Assembly (NCBI RefSeq): GCF_004359545.1
Contig: NZ_SCWB01000014.1
Coordinates: 1 to 64,000 of the forward strand
Length of the DNA stretch: 64,000 nucleotides
Direction: 5' to 3'
Source of the DNA: Macrococcus lamae
GTDB lineage: Bacteria; Bacillota; Bacilli; Staphylococcales; Staphylococcaceae
This document shows positions 43,480-52,265 of this stretch, one piece after another. Made by a program: the position numbers and the translations under genes. The notes below the pieces were generated by a model, which had not been told where the DNA came from, searched no databases, and was given only the letters and a program-made list of their open reading frames with translations. How positions within the stretch are numbered: the stretch's first letter is position 1; each line of letters opens with the position of its first letter.

Positions 43480-43689
43480 TTACATTTCCTCCAGCTCTTT
43501 TAAAGCTTCAGTATAAGTTAGGAAGGCTGCTTCATCGCGATTTAGTAACGACTGGTCAATCAGCTGGTGGTATTCTGCTTTCTTCTGAGTTCTCAGCACG
43601 TCATCAATCAGAAGTTCGATATATAGATTGTTCAAATTGCTGACAAATGTTTCAAGTCCATTTTGTTTAACTTGTGGATACTGGTTCAT
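43480..43689 (-). CDS. Small IDEAL-domain protein
   Basis: A 69-residue protein. LLIDDVLRTQKKAEYHQLIDQSLLNRDEAAFLTYTEALKEL covers the IDEAL domain (about residues 26-66), a short helical module found at the end of YpiB and in ComK-region proteins of Bacillales. No catalytic residue is expected; protein binding is likely. GAGGAGGG precedes the ATG. It is divergent from comK, with about 200 bp between. Confidence 0.85.
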   Translation of the reverse strand: MNQYPQVKQNGLETFVSNLNNLYIELLIDDVLRTQKKAEYHQLIDQSLLNRDEAAFLTYTEALKELEEM

Positions 43690-43828
43690 GGAAATCCCTC
43701 CTCAATATGATTTGTATCAGTATAAATTAATTATACCCAAAATTCAATGAATATTCAGAATATTAATATATAAAATATTGTAATTTTACATGATAGTTTT
43801 AAAGCGCTGTAAAATTTGTAAAATTAGC

Positions 43829-43857
43829 TAAAATGTTAACTAAAATATAACATTTTA
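43829..43857. promoter_or_regulatory. 10-bp inverted repeat upstream of comK
   Basis: TAAAATGTTA - 9 bp - TAACATTTTA, perfect arms, 42 bp before the comK start. The region is extremely AT-rich and also has AAAA/TTTT pairs reminiscent of ComK boxes, though not at the standard 5-bp spacing. Confidence 0.55.
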
Positions 43858-43898
43858 TTTTATAATTAACGTACTACAACTACATCTTGGAGGGCTAT

Positions 43899-44462
43899 AT
43901 GGCAAGCTTTCGATATATTATTCGTGAGACAACCATGTATATCAAACCAGTATCAATTGATAACAAGATTTATTCAGAAGTCAAAGAATATAACAAACCG
44001 ACATTTATCATCAAACAGAAACCGCTGACACTGATAGAACAGTCATGCCATTTCTATAACACAACCTACTCAGCAAGAAAAGAGACGACGAGAATTGTCG
44101 CTGATATTTGTCAGAAGCCGCCGATTGTGCTGAAGCCGGAAACAGGAACTTATTTCTTTCCGACGCATAGTGACCGCATCAAAGAAATGCACTGGTTTAA
44201 TTTGAGTATGATCAAGTACTACCGGCGAGGTAAATACAATGATACGGAAATTTTCTTTGATGATGAGAGTATGGTAGTTGTGCCGACCAGCTACCATATT
44301 ATCAATACCCAGTACCTGCACGCTGTTAAATTGGAATATTGCTTAAGAACTAAGGCTATAAAAAATGATAAGGTCAAAAGTCAGGATATTGATTTTAAGC
44401 AGGCATGCACTAATATATATGAAGTATTAGCCATGTATGCACTTCTTGAACGGCAAGTGTAA
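43899..44462 (+). CDS. comK: Competence transcription factor ComK
   Basis: A 187-residue protein of the ComK family. PTFIIKQKPLTLIEQSCHFYNTTYSARKE (about residues 32-60) and PPIVLKPETGTYFFPTHS (about 75-92) are the conserved blocks, and SYHIINTQYLHAVKLEYCLRT lies further on. ComK switches on DNA-uptake genes. It looks complete. ATG 43899 sits just 4 nt after GGAGGG, and the TTG overlapping that site is unlikely as a start. It stands alone between an IDEAL gene and the second tRNA array. Confidence 0.93.
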   Translation: MASFRYIIRETTMYIKPVSIDNKIYSEVKEYNKPTFIIKQKPLTLIEQSCHFYNTTYSARKETTRIVADICQKPPIVLKPETGTYFFPTHSDRIKEMHWFNLSMIKYYRRGKYNDTEIFFDDESMVVVPTSYHIINTQYLHAVKLEYCLRTKAIKNDKVKSQDIDFKQACTNIYEVLAMYALLERQV

Positions 44463-44492
44463 ATGTTCCATAAAAAATTTTACTGAAAAACC

Positions 44493-44520
44493 TTGTAATA
44501 TTAGGTGGAGTTGATATAAT
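44493..44520 (+). promoter_or_regulatory. Promoter of the tRNA-Asn/tRNA-Ser pair
   Basis: TTGTAA (44493-44498), 16-bp spacer, TATAAT (44515-44520), 23 bp before the tRNA-Asn gene. Confidence 0.7.
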
Positions 44521-44543
44521 AATATTTGTTCATTAAAAACTGA

Positions 44544-44618
44544 TCCACAGTAGCTCAGTGGTAGAGCTATCGGCTGTTAACCGATCGGTCGTAGGTTCGA
44601 GTCCTACCTGTGGAGCCA
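44544..44618 (+). tRNA. tRNA-Asn(GTT), copy 1
   Basis: Acceptor TCCACAG pairs with CTGTGGA. Anticodon is GTT and CCA is encoded. It is identical to the copy at 45400. Confidence 0.95.
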
Positions 44619-44619
44619 T

Positions 44620-44707
44620 GGAGATGTACTCAAGTGGCTGAAGAGGCGCCCCTGCTAAGGGTGTAGGTCGGGTGACCGGCGCGAGAGTTCAAATCTCTCC
44701 ATCTCCG
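44620..44707 (+). tRNA. tRNA-Ser(GCT)
   Basis: Class II tRNA with variable arm TAGGTCGGGTGACCGGC. Anticodon is GCT and CCA is not encoded. It starts 1 bp after tRNA-Asn. Confidence 0.95.
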
Positions 44708-44714
44708 TTATCTT

Positions 44715-44742
44715 AAACCATCACGTGCGTGATGGTTTTTTT
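44715..44742 (+). terminator. Terminator of the tRNA-Asn/Ser pair
   Basis: AAACCATCAC-GTGC-GTGATGGTTT stem followed by T residues. Confidence 0.92.
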
Positions 44743-44804
44743 GTTTCCTGCAATCAAATAAAAGATATCCATTCAAATAATAAAAACAGTATATAAATAA
44801 GGTG

Positions 44805-44833
44805 TTGACGTCTTTACTGATTATTTATATACT
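44805..44833 (+). promoter_or_regulatory. Promoter of the second tRNA array
   Basis: TTGACG (44805-44810), 17-bp spacer, TATACT (44828-44833), 18 bp before tRNA-Glu. It has the form of a strong stable-RNA promoter. Confidence 0.82.
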
Positions 44834-44851
44834 AAAAAAGTCCTTAAATTC

Positions 44852-44926
44852 GGCCCCTTGGTCAAGCGGTTAAGACACCGCCCTTTCACGGCGGTAACAC
44901 GGGTTCGAATCCCGTAGGGGTCACCA
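44852..44926 (+). tRNA. tRNA-Glu(TTC), copy 1
   Basis: Acceptor GGCCCCT pairs with AGGGGTC. The anticodon loop is CTTTCAC (TTC) and CCA is encoded. Confidence 0.95.
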
Positions 44927-44943
44927 TTTACACTTTTTAATCG

Positions 44944-44973
44944 TTGACTGGTACGAGTCGAAAATGATATATT
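44944..44973 (+). promoter_or_regulatory. Internal promoter candidate before tRNA-fMet
   Basis: TTGACT (44944-44949), 18-bp spacer, TATATT (44968-44973), 20 bp before the initiator tRNA gene. Confidence 0.6.
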
Positions 44974-44993
44974 AGAAAAGTACTTTTTATTGG

Positions 44994-45067
<74 letters not shown>

Positions 45068-45071
45068 CTAA

Positions 45072-45144
45072 GGTCCCGTGGTGTAGCGGTTAACATGCCT
45101 GCCTGTCACGCAGGAGATCGCCGGTTCGATCCCGGTCGGGACCG
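45072..45144 (+). tRNA. tRNA-Asp(GTC), copy 2
   Basis: Same body as 1383..1458 but without encoded CCA; the discriminator G is followed by CTTTTTTTT. Confidence 0.95.
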
Positions 45145-45154
45145 CTTTTTTTTT

Positions 45155-45227
45155 GGCTCAGTAGCTCAGTCGGTAGAGCAATGGATTGAAAATCCATGTG
45201 TCGGCGGTTCGATTCCGTCCTGAGCCA
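45155..45227 (+). tRNA. tRNA-Phe(GAA), copy 2
   Basis: Identical to 1464..1536. Anticodon is GAA. Confidence 0.95.
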
Positions 45228-45238
45228 TCTTTTTCTAT

Positions 45239-45312
45239 GGCGATTGTGGCGAAGTGGTTAACGCACCGGATTGTGGTTCCGGCATTCGTGGGTTCGATTC
45301 CCATCAGTCGCC
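45239..45312 (+). tRNA. tRNA-His(GTG), copy 2
   Basis: Identical to 1798..1871, with the encoded G(-1). Confidence 0.95.
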
Positions 45313-45318
45313 CTCGAT

Positions 45319-45392
45319 GCGGGTGTAGTTTAGTGGTAAAACCTCAGCCTTCCAAGCTGATGATGTCGGTTCGATTCCGATCACCCGCTCCA
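45319..45392 (+). tRNA. tRNA-Gly(TCC), proteinogenic
   Basis: Acceptor GCGGGTG pairs with CACCCGC. Anticodon is TCC, the D-loop keeps GTGG, the T-loop is TTCGATT and CCA is encoded. It reads the same codons as the aberrant gene at 2047 and is the one suited to translation. Confidence 0.95.
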
Positions 45393-45399
45393 TTATTTT

Positions 45400-45474
45400 T
45401 CCACAGTAGCTCAGTGGTAGAGCTATCGGCTGTTAACCGATCGGTCGTAGGTTCGAGTCCTACCTGTGGAGCCA
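45400..45474 (+). tRNA. tRNA-Asn(GTT), copy 2
   Basis: Identical to 44544..44618. Its last base abuts the next tRNA. Confidence 0.95.
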
Positions 45475-45546
45475 GGCCCCTTGGTCAAGCGGTTAAGACA
45501 CCGCCCTTTCACGGCGGTAACACGGGTTCGAATCCCGTAGGGGTCA
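45475..45546 (+). tRNA. tRNA-Glu(TTC), copy 2
   Basis: Same body as 44852..44926 but without encoded CCA. It begins immediately after tRNA-Asn with no spacer. Confidence 0.94.
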
Positions 45547-45549
45547 TAT

Positions 45550-45580
45550 ATCAGAGGTGAAATATCGCTTCTGATTTTTT
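45550..45580 (+). terminator. Internal terminator of the second tRNA array
   Basis: ATCAGAGGTG-AAATAT-CGCTTCTGAT stem with G-T pairs, followed by six T, placed between tRNA-Glu and tRNA-Ser(GGA). Confidence 0.75.
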
Positions 45581-45585
45581 AATAT

Positions 45586-45674
45586 GGAGGGTTGTCCGAG
45601 CTGGCCGAAGGAGCACGCCTGGAAAGTGTGTAAACGCCACAAGCGTTTCGAGGGTTCGAATCCCTTGCCCTCCG
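45586..45674 (+). tRNA. tRNA-Ser(GGA)
   Basis: Class II tRNA with variable arm TAAACGCCACAAGCGTTTC. Anticodon is GGA. CCA is not encoded. Confidence 0.95.
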
Positions 45675-45697
45675 TTTAATATATCAATTTCATTTCC

Positions 45698-45738
45698 AAA
45701 GATAAAATCTCGAATTTCTTGGTTTTATCTTTTTTTGT
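45698..45738 (+). terminator. Terminator of the second tRNA array
   Basis: AAAGATAAAA and TTTTATCTTT arms with a 15-bp loop, followed by T residues. Confidence 0.72.
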
Positions 45739-45790
45739 TTTTATTAGAAACGGGTATTATAATATTATAAAATAGTTAAATGAGGTTACT

Positions 45791-46276
45791 ATGGTAAAGA
45801 AGAAACAATCCACCAGAGACGTCCTGGAACAGATTAATTATCCAATTAAATATAAGAAGTTTTCTAAGGCATTCAAAAAGATCAAAAAAGCTGATAGACG
45901 TTTTTTTATCAAACTTCTGAAAGTATTCTGTACTGAAATCAATAACCATGAATATGTTCACTATGCATCATACAGCGCGCTGAACTTAAATCAGCAAGGC
46001 GTTATTCTTCTGCTCGATGATCGCGCTATACTTGTGCATAGTAAAGAGAAGACAAAATTAGTTCACTTTAATCAGATTAAATATAAAGAGATTGATACGA
46101 TTGATTTTGATCGTGTCAATAGTGACAATAAAGATGAACTATACGGGTCATTGTTCTTAAGAGTGAAACGTAAGAATTTGGGTACAAAGAACTTTACTGT
46201 AAGAAATCTGAAGCGTGATGACTTGCCTGAAATCACGGAGTTTATTAGAATGAAAATGCCGATACACAAAATATAA
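45791..46276 (+). CDS. Hypothetical basic protein with a PH-like domain
   Basis: A 161-residue lysine-rich protein. Residues about 55-155 (GVILLLDDRAILVHSKEKTKLVHF, then YKEIDTIDF and ITEFIRMK) show the strand pattern and terminal helix of bacterial PH-like (YokE/bPH) domains. The N-terminal 50 residues are basic and helical. No enzyme motif is seen. GAGGT precedes the ATG. It is followed after 20 bp by another small gene, and the two probably form one transcript ending at 46573. Confidence 0.75.
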   Translation: MVKKKQSTRDVLEQINYPIKYKKFSKAFKKIKKADRRFFIKLLKVFCTEINNHEYVHYASYSALNLNQQGVILLLDDRAILVHSKEKTKLVHFNQIKYKEIDTIDFDRVNSDNKDELYGSLFLRVKRKNLGTKNFTVRNLKRDDLPEITEFIRMKMPIHKI

Positions 46277-46296
46277 CGACAAAAGGGGTGTTTGAA

Positions 46297-46560
46297 ATGG
46301 CTAATATTGATAAATTAGTGCAGTATGCTGAACTGAAAGTGGGACAATTTGGTGCTGATTACCGTGAGAATTACGAGGATGACAAAGTCGCAGAAGTGAA
46401 ACCAAAATCTATTCATGCTGAAGGGGAGCAAGTGATTGTAGCGTATGATGACAATACTTACACGATTGACTTGAACCGTTCAGGTGTAGCAAATGATGTG
46501 ACACCGGAAGAAGCTGCGGAAGTAGCAGCACGCGTTGATGAATATTTCAGATACGTTTAA
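46297..46560 (+). CDS. Hypothetical acidic protein, 87 residues
   Basis: MANIDKLVQYAELKVGQFG begins a small acidic protein with alternating strand and helix prediction, ending EVAARVDEYFRYV. I recognise no domain. ATG 46297 is chosen since AAAAGGGG lies about 10 nt upstream; an in-frame GTG sits on that site. Conserved-looking small proteins of this type occur in staphylococci, but no function is known to me. Confidence 0.75.
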   Translation: MANIDKLVQYAELKVGQFGADYRENYEDDKVAEVKPKSIHAEGEQVIVAYDDNTYTIDLNRSGVANDVTPEEAAEVAARVDEYFRYV

Positions 46561-46572
46561 TAGCTAATAATA

Positions 46573-46612
46573 AAAAAAATTCACAAGGAAATGATTCCTT
46601 GTGAATTTTTTT
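46573..46612. terminator. Bidirectional terminator before menA
   Basis: AAAAATTCACAAGGAA-ATGA-TTCCTTGTGAATTTTT perfect stem. It ends the small-gene transcript and menA, whose stop codon lies inside the tail. Confidence 0.95.
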
Positions 46613-47531
46613 ATATTGCTAGTATCGCCATAAAGTATAATGCGATAGCTAAGAGGAACCCGAACAGCGTATTGAACTGACCGGTCACTTTCATCGCAGG
46701 CATCAGTTCAAGGGGTTTGTCGCCTTTCAAGAATCTGTTGACTGCTTTGATCGGTAGGTTCGCACTTACCAGGACAAGCAGCAGGAACAGTGAGCCGTAG
46801 AGTTTCGTGAACGCGATGTAAATAATCACCGCAAAGCTGATGAAGTAAAGGATAGCCATTGTCATAATGGCGATTCTTTTACCGACAAGAATCACGTATG
46901 TCTTGCGGCCGCTTGCTTTATCTTTCACGCGGTCACGGATATTGTTAGCCATATTGATCATCCCGATATTGATAGAGATAGGAATGCTCATTAATGCTGG
47001 ATACCAGTGGACGTGGCCGGTCTGGATGAAGAAAGTGATCATAATGATGACAAATCCCATGAAGAAACCGGCAAATACTTCTCCGAATGGTGTCCATGAT
47101 ATCGGGACAGGTCCGCCGGTATACAGGTAGCCGACTGCCATACAGATTATCCCGACGACAAGTATCCACCATGACGAATTCGCACAAATATACAATCCGA
47201 GAATAGCGGCAATGACATAAAACGCAATAGCCAGATTATATACTGCACGCGGCGACATCCCGTTCCGTACGATGGCGCCGCCGATACCGACTGATGTATG
47301 GTCGTCAAGTCCGCGCTTGTAGTCGAAGTACTCATTAAACATATTGGTCGCAGCCTGTATCAGAAGGCAGGCAATCAACATGACAATGAGCAGATCTAAA
47401 CGGATGTGACCGAAAGTCCGGGCAGCTGCTGTGCCGACCAGAACAGGAACGAATGCAGCAGTCAATGTATGCGGCCGCATCAGATGATAATATTTTTTTA
47501 AACCCGTTTGTGCTGTTAAATGTTCTGACAT
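46611..47531 (-). CDS. menA: 1,4-dihydroxy-2-naphthoate polyprenyltransferase
   Basis: A 306-residue UbiA-family membrane enzyme with eight to nine helices that attaches the isoprenoid tail to DHNA to give demethylmenaquinone. The first Asp-rich motif is in NMFNEYFDYKRGLDD (about residues 63-77), and the second in NMANNIRDRVKDKASGRKT (about 193-211). AGGAG precedes the ATG. It is divergent from menF across a 127-bp spacer, so both branches of the pathway may be controlled from there. Confidence 0.95.
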   Translation of the reverse strand: MSEHLTAQTGLKKYYHLMRPHTLTAAFVPVLVGTAAARTFGHIRLDLLIVMLIACLLIQAATNMFNEYFDYKRGLDDHTSVGIGGAIVRNGMSPRAVYNLAIAFYVIAAILGLYICANSSWWILVVGIICMAVGYLYTGGPVPISWTPFGEVFAGFFMGFVIIMITFFIQTGHVHWYPALMSIPISINIGMINMANNIRDRVKDKASGRKTYVILVGKRIAIMTMAILYFISFAVIIYIAFTKLYGSLFLLLVLVSANLPIKAVNRFLKGDKPLELMPAMKVTGQFNTLFGFLLAIALYFMAILAI

Positions 47532-47679
47532 ATGTAATCTCCTATTCGTTCATTTACAGATTGTATTTTATGCTTATTTCAAATAGTAGTCAATGACGAG
47601 TGCATCATATCCACTTCTGCTGAAAAAGTGGTAAACTATATATGTATATAATAGTGAATTGAAAGAAGCTGAAAGTGAA

Positions 47680-48951
47680 ATGATGGAGGACTATACATCC
47701 AGAAGGACTATCTATCAGATACAGTGGGATAAAGAAATCCTACCGTATCAGTTATTTAATTTATATCAGGAATATGCGGGGTCACGCTATTTCTTTATGA
47801 CAAAGGAAAAGGACGAATGGCTGCTCGGTCTCGGCGTTGAGAAGCTGATCAATGTCAATCATCGCTCGCCGAGCTATGTCACTCAAGTCTTTAATAAAAT
47901 GCTTGAGTCATGTACTGTTACTGGAATTTCACCTAATTTAATCAGATTATTCGGTGGCTTTCAGTTTGACGAAGGGAACAATGCAGATTTTGAAGGATTC
48001 GGTCACAGCCATTTTATATGGCCGAAGATTCAGGTGCTGTTTAAAGATAAGTGTTATTATCTGTCATTCACCAATATGGAAACGTCTGCAGTGGAAGACT
48101 TTCTGTCAAAGCTAGACCGTACAATAGCTACGGCTCAGCTGCCGCAAGTAGTCGAACATCATAATGTGAATGAAGAATTGTTTCTTGCCAATGTCCGCAG
48201 GGCAGTCGGTGATATGTCGAATGGTCTGCTGTCAAAAGTCGTGCTGTCCAGACGTAAAAAAGTACTCCTCGCATCTGCCATTGATAACAGTACATTAATC
48301 AGACGCGGATTCCATGACCACGAGCACAGCTATTTTGTGCTGCTTGAACATGGCGCTCGTACTTATGTCTCGCGGACGCCTGAACAGCTGGTCAAAGTGA
48401 CAGGAAATCATTTGGCGACCAATGCGATTGCAGGAACGATGAGCGCAAAATTTGCAGACGCGAAAGAACGGCTGCTGCGCGATCATAAAAATTTAAAGGA
48501 ACATCAGATTGTCGTCGGAAGTATTGAAGATGATCTGAAACCTTATACTTCAGAGCTGACTGTTCCTGCAGCTCCTGACATTCTATCAAACCGTTATTTC
48601 TATCATCTTTACACGCCGATTAGCGGCACTATTAAAAACAGCGATATACTGACGCTGACCCAGGCGATGCATCCGACACCTGCCCTCGGCGGATTTCCGA
48701 AAGCAGAAGCAGCTGAGTTTATTCAGCAGGTTGAGGGGAACAGAGGATTTTACGGTGCGCCGATCGGTTATATCGATGCTCAGATGGACGGCGAGTTTGT
48801 CGTCGCCATCCGTTCCATGGTGCTGGCTGGTAATGAGGCAGTGCTCTATGCTGGGTGCGGTATCGTCCAGGACAGCCGTCCTGAAGAAGAACTTTATGAA
48901 ACAGAAATTAAATTTAAGCCTATGCTTCAATTGTTAGGGGTGTCACAGTGA
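47680..48951 (+). CDS. menF: Isochorismate synthase
   Basis: A chorismate-utilising enzyme of 423 residues from ATG 47680. The start is uncertain: a TTG at 47659 is also in frame, but the TATAAT at 47647-47652 would make it nearly leaderless. The C-terminal catalytic domain is intact: KVVLSRRKKV, YVSRTPEQLVKV, NAIAGTMS, HPTPALGGFPK and RGFYGAPIGY, ending in AGCGIVQDSRPEEELYETEIK. The N-terminal third is divergent, as is common. It converts chorismate to isochorismate as step one of menaquinone synthesis and overlaps menD by 4 bp (GTGA). Confidence 0.92.
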   Translation: MMEDYTSRRTIYQIQWDKEILPYQLFNLYQEYAGSRYFFMTKEKDEWLLGLGVEKLINVNHRSPSYVTQVFNKMLESCTVTGISPNLIRLFGGFQFDEGNNADFEGFGHSHFIWPKIQVLFKDKCYYLSFTNMETSAVEDFLSKLDRTIATAQLPQVVEHHNVNEELFLANVRRAVGDMSNGLLSKVVLSRRKKVLLASAIDNSTLIRRGFHDHEHSYFVLLEHGARTYVSRTPEQLVKVTGNHLATNAIAGTMSAKFADAKERLLRDHKNLKEHQIVVGSIEDDLKPYTSELTVPAAPDILSNRYFYHLYTPISGTIKNSDILTLTQAMHPTPALGGFPKAEAAEFIQQVEGNRGFYGAPIGYIDAQMDGEFVVAIRSMVLAGNEAVLYAGCGIVQDSRPEEELYETEIKFKPMLQLLGVSQ

Positions 48952-50624
48952 AAAATGAACAACTCACAAAACAAGTGTATCAGACAATCAAAGGTCTATA
49001 TGATTACGGAGTACATGAGGTAGTCATCTCGCCAGGCTCGCGTTCAACACCGCTTGCGATGGCATGCGAAGTGCATCCGCAGATGACGACGTATATTCAT
49101 CCGGACGAACGGAGTGCAGCTTTCTTCGCGCTCGGTCTCATCAAAGCGACGAAAAAACCAGTGGCAGTTATTTGCACATCAGGTACGGCGGCAAGTAATT
49201 ATATGCCTGCAGTGTCGGAAGCTTATATCAGTAGAATGCCGCTGGTCGTTATGACGAGTGACAGACCTCATGAACTGCGTAATGTCGGGGCACCGCAGGC
49301 AATCAATCAAGTGCGTATGTTCACTAATTTCGTCAACTATGAAGTAGATTTTCCGGTTGCAGATGATTTTCAGTCATCGCACGATTTTGTTGATGCTGTG
49401 CTTCTCCAGGCATCACGCTATTTTTCAGGACCAGAAAGTGGACCGGTTCATTTCAATATGCCGTTCCGTGAACCGCTTATCCCAGATTTATCGGCGACAG
49501 AATATTTGAAGGTGGAACCGAAGAGTCAGGTAACTTATCAGAAAATGGTCAATATCGAGCCGTTAAGACAGTTTATAAAGCGTGGCCGAGGAATGATTGT
49601 TGTCGGCGACTGCCAGAATGAGGACCTTTCTCAACTGTTATTGTTTGCTGCGATTCATCATCTGCCGGTGTTTGCGGATCCGTTAAGTCATCTCAGACAC
49701 CAGGATTCACCGTATATATTGTCGACGGGTGATACGCTGTTTAAAGTCTATCAAAATGTTGAACCTGGCTATATTATACGTGTCGGCAAACCTGTCGTAT
49801 CAAAAGCAATGAATCGCTTTCTGGCGGCTGTTTCAGCACCGCAGATTTTAGTGCAGAATTCGTTGAAGCCGGATACATTTCCGGTTGTGCCTGATATGCA
49901 TCTCGAAATGACGGCCAATGACTGCTTCAGACAGCTGGCTGAAGAAAGCCCGGTGCTTAGTCCCGGCTGGTTTGAATTCTTTGCGCACTTGAACGCTGTC
50001 GTCACAAATGTCATTCAGCAGCATGTTCATACGGTCAACGATGAAGGGACTATTTTTGCGAGACTGGCAGGACAGCTGGCTGCAGATGAAGTGTTATTTC
50101 TAGGTAACAGTATGCCTATTCGTGACTGTGATACATTCTTTGTCGGCGGACTCGCTAAACCATACTGCAACCGCGGTGCTAACGGCATTGATGGTGTTGT
50201 ATCAACAGCGATGGGAATGGCAGTCCACAAAAAAGTCACCCTTGTCATCGGTGATATTTCATTTTTTCATGATATGAACGGTCTGATCATGAAAAAGCTG
50301 GAAGGACTTGATATCAGGATCATCGTCATGAATAATAACGGCGGTGGTATTTTCAGTTATCTGCCGCAAAAAAAAGAAGAGCTTCTCTTTGAAAGATTAT
50401 ACGGTACGCCACTTGACCTTGACTTTGAACACACTGCGAAACTATATGGTTTTAACTATCAGCGCTATGAGACTTACGACAATATTCAGCTGCCTAAAGA
50501 TGGTGCTCATATTATTGAAATACTGACGAACAGACAGGATAATGTCATCGCCCATCAGGAACTGACTGAGAAAGTAAAGGATGCAGTACATGCTGAACTA
50601 TCATTTAACTACGCAGCGGAATAA
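48948..50624 (+). CDS. menD: SEPHCHC synthase (2-succinyl-5-enolpyruvyl-6-hydroxy-3-cyclohexene-1-carboxylate synthase)
   Basis: A 558-residue thiamine-diphosphate enzyme joining isochorismate and 2-oxoglutarate. VVISPGSRSTPLAMA (about residues 24-38) and GTAASNYMPAVSEA are the substrate and ThDP-activating region. GDISFFHDMNGL to MNNNGGGIFSYLP (about 430-470) is the ThDP-magnesium motif. It starts at GTG 48948, inside the menF stop, with TAGGGGTG upstream. Confidence 0.95.
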   Translation: MKNEQLTKQVYQTIKGLYDYGVHEVVISPGSRSTPLAMACEVHPQMTTYIHPDERSAAFFALGLIKATKKPVAVICTSGTAASNYMPAVSEAYISRMPLVVMTSDRPHELRNVGAPQAINQVRMFTNFVNYEVDFPVADDFQSSHDFVDAVLLQASRYFSGPESGPVHFNMPFREPLIPDLSATEYLKVEPKSQVTYQKMVNIEPLRQFIKRGRGMIVVGDCQNEDLSQLLLFAAIHHLPVFADPLSHLRHQDSPYILSTGDTLFKVYQNVEPGYIIRVGKPVVSKAMNRFLAAVSAPQILVQNSLKPDTFPVVPDMHLEMTANDCFRQLAEESPVLSPGWFEFFAHLNAVVTNVIQQHVHTVNDEGTIFARLAGQLAADEVLFLGNSMPIRDCDTFFVGGLAKPYCNRGANGIDGVVSTAMGMAVHKKVTLVIGDISFFHDMNGLIMKKLEGLDIRIIVMNNNGGGIFSYLPQKKEELLFERLYGTPLDLDFEHTAKLYGFNYQRYETYDNIQLPKDGAHIIEILTNRQDNVIAHQELTEKVKDAVHAELSFNYAAE

Positions 50625-51375
50625 GACACTGCTCGTTATGCTGCATGGCTTTATGGGCGACCATCACGCGTTTGATGAAGCGATCGAACGGTTACAGCAC
50701 GATGTGGACATCATGACGATTGACTTGCCCGGTCATGGTGCGAGTTGTGAAACGAGACATCAGACATGGTCATTTGACTGGATAGCAGGAGAGATTAAGG
50801 CATTGCTGACACCGCTGCATTATGAGCGAATTATTATGTATGGCTATTCCATGGGAGGCAGAGTAGCTCTATATTATGCACTCAGCAATGAAATAGACGC
50901 TCTTATTTTGGAGAGTGCTTCTGCAGGACTTGATAGCGCGGAGGCGCGTGCAGAGCGAAGAAAGATAGACGACGAGCGAGGAATAGAAATCATCACGGAC
51001 TATGATGCTTTCGTAACCAGCTGGTCGAATCTTCCGCTGTTTAAAACGCATCAACCGCTGCCGGAAGATGCGAAGATAAAGCTGGATGAGATGAGACGAC
51101 GCCAGCATCCTGAAGGTTTGAAGAAGGCGCTGCAGGACTACGGCACTGGTTCTCAGCCTGCTCTCTGGCACCGATTGCAGCAGTATCATAAACCAGTGCT
51201 TCTTCTGACAGGCACATTGGACAAAAAGTTTGAACAGTTGAACAGTCGGATGCATCGTCTGCTGCCCAACAGCCGGCATATTAAATTACCGGCAGGACAT
51301 ACAATTCATGTGGAACATCCCGAGATATTTGATACAATAGTAATAGAATTCATTAAGGAGGCTAACCATGTCTAG
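50590..51375 (+). CDS. menH: SHCHC synthase MenH (alpha/beta hydrolase)
   Basis: A 261-residue alpha/beta hydrolase that eliminates pyruvate from [18 protein letters not shown] (oxyanion region), nucleophile [10 protein letters not shown] (about residues 82-91, Ser84) and [10 protein letters not shown] with the catalytic His are visible. ATG 50590 has AAAGGATG at proper distance; an ATG 9 bp upstream is too close to it. It overlaps the end of menD by 35 bp and menB by 8 bp. Confidence 0.9.
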   Translation: MLNYHLTTQRNKTLLVMLHGFMGDHHAFDEAIERLQHDVDIMTIDLPGHGASCETRHQTWSFDWIAGEIKALLTPLHYERIIMYGYSMGGRVALYYALSNEIDALILESASAGLDSAEARAERRKIDDERGIEIITDYDAFVTSWSNLPLFKTHQPLPEDAKIKLDEMRRRQHPEGLKKALQDYGTGSQPALWHRLQQYHKPVLLLTGTLDKKFEQLNSRMHRLLPNSRHIKLPAGHTIHVEHPEIFDTIVIEFIKEANHV

Positions 51376-52186
51376 AGTATGGGAAACAGTCAAAGAATAT
51401 AAAGAAATCAAATATGAATATTTTGAAGGAATCGGTAAGATTACAATCAACCGTCCGGAAGTGCGTAACGCATTTACGCCGAACACAGTCATGGAGATGA
51501 TTGACGCATTCTCACGTGCACGTGACGATCAGCGCATCGGTGCTATCATCTTAACTGGTGAAGGAGATCTGGCGTTCTGTTCAGGTGGCGATCAGTCAGT
51601 GCGTGGTCACGGTGGTTATGTCGGCGACGACAACATTCCACGTCTGAACGTTCTGGATCTGCAGCGTCTGATTCGTGTCATTCCGAAACCAGTTATTGCG
51701 ATGGTACGCGGCTATGCAATCGGCGGCGGTCATGTGCTTCACGTTGTTTGTGACTTAACAATCGCTGCAGACAACGCACGTTTCGGTCAGACAGGTCCTA
51801 AAGTAGGATCGTTTGATGCAGGTTACGGCTCTGGATACCTTGCCCGTATCGTCGGTCATAAGAAAGCCCGTGAAATCTGGTACTTATGCCGTCAGTACAA
51901 TGCACAGGAAGCTCTTGACATGGGGCTTGTTAATACAGTTGTACCTCTTGCAGACATTGAAGATGAAACAGTGAAATGGTGCAAGGAGATTCTGCAGCAC
52001 TCACCGACTGCACTTCGCTTCCTGAAAGCTGCGATGAATGCAGATACAGACGGTTTAGCTGGACTTCAGCAGTTTGCCGGAGACGCAACACTTCTTTACT
52101 ATACATCTGATGAAGCGAAAGAGGGCCGCGATGCGTTCAAGGAAAAACGTCAGCCTGACTTCGATCAGTTCCCGAAATTCCCATAA
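51368..52186 (+). CDS. menB: 1,4-dihydroxy-2-naphthoyl-CoA synthase
   Basis: A 272-residue crotonase-family enzyme cyclising O-succinylbenzoyl-CoA. [17 protein letters not shown] (about residues 69-85) and [19 protein letters not shown] form the oxyanion and active-site loops, and [21 protein letters not shown] is typical of MenB. AAGGAGG lies 7 nt before the ATG. A hairpin at 52201 separates it from menE. Confidence 0.97.
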   Translation: MSRVWETVKEYKEIKYEYFEGIGKITINRPEVRNAFTPNTVMEMIDAFSRARDDQRIGAIILTGEGDLAFCSGGDQSVRGHGGYVGDDNIPRLNVLDLQRLIRVIPKPVIAMVRGYAIGGGHVLHVVCDLTIAADNARFGQTGPKVGSFDAGYGSGYLARIVGHKKAREIWYLCRQYNAQEALDMGLVNTVVPLADIEDETVKWCKEILQHSPTALRFLKAAMNADTDGLAGLQQFAGDATLLYYTSDEAKEGRDAFKEKRQPDFDQFPKFP

Positions 52187-52200
52187 ATAATCAATTGACT

Positions 52201-52239
52201 ATACGCGCGCTTTCAGTTGGAAGTCAGCGCGTATTTTTA
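52201..52239 (+). terminator. Intra-operon hairpin between menB and menE
   Basis: ATACGCGC at 52201 and GCGCGTAT at 52227 form an 8-bp GC-rich stem with an inner CTTTC/GGAAG pairing, then TTTTT. It probably attenuates or ends transcription before menE. Confidence 0.75.
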
Positions 52240-52265
52240 GCTTGTTAATGAAGGAGTCACTATAA

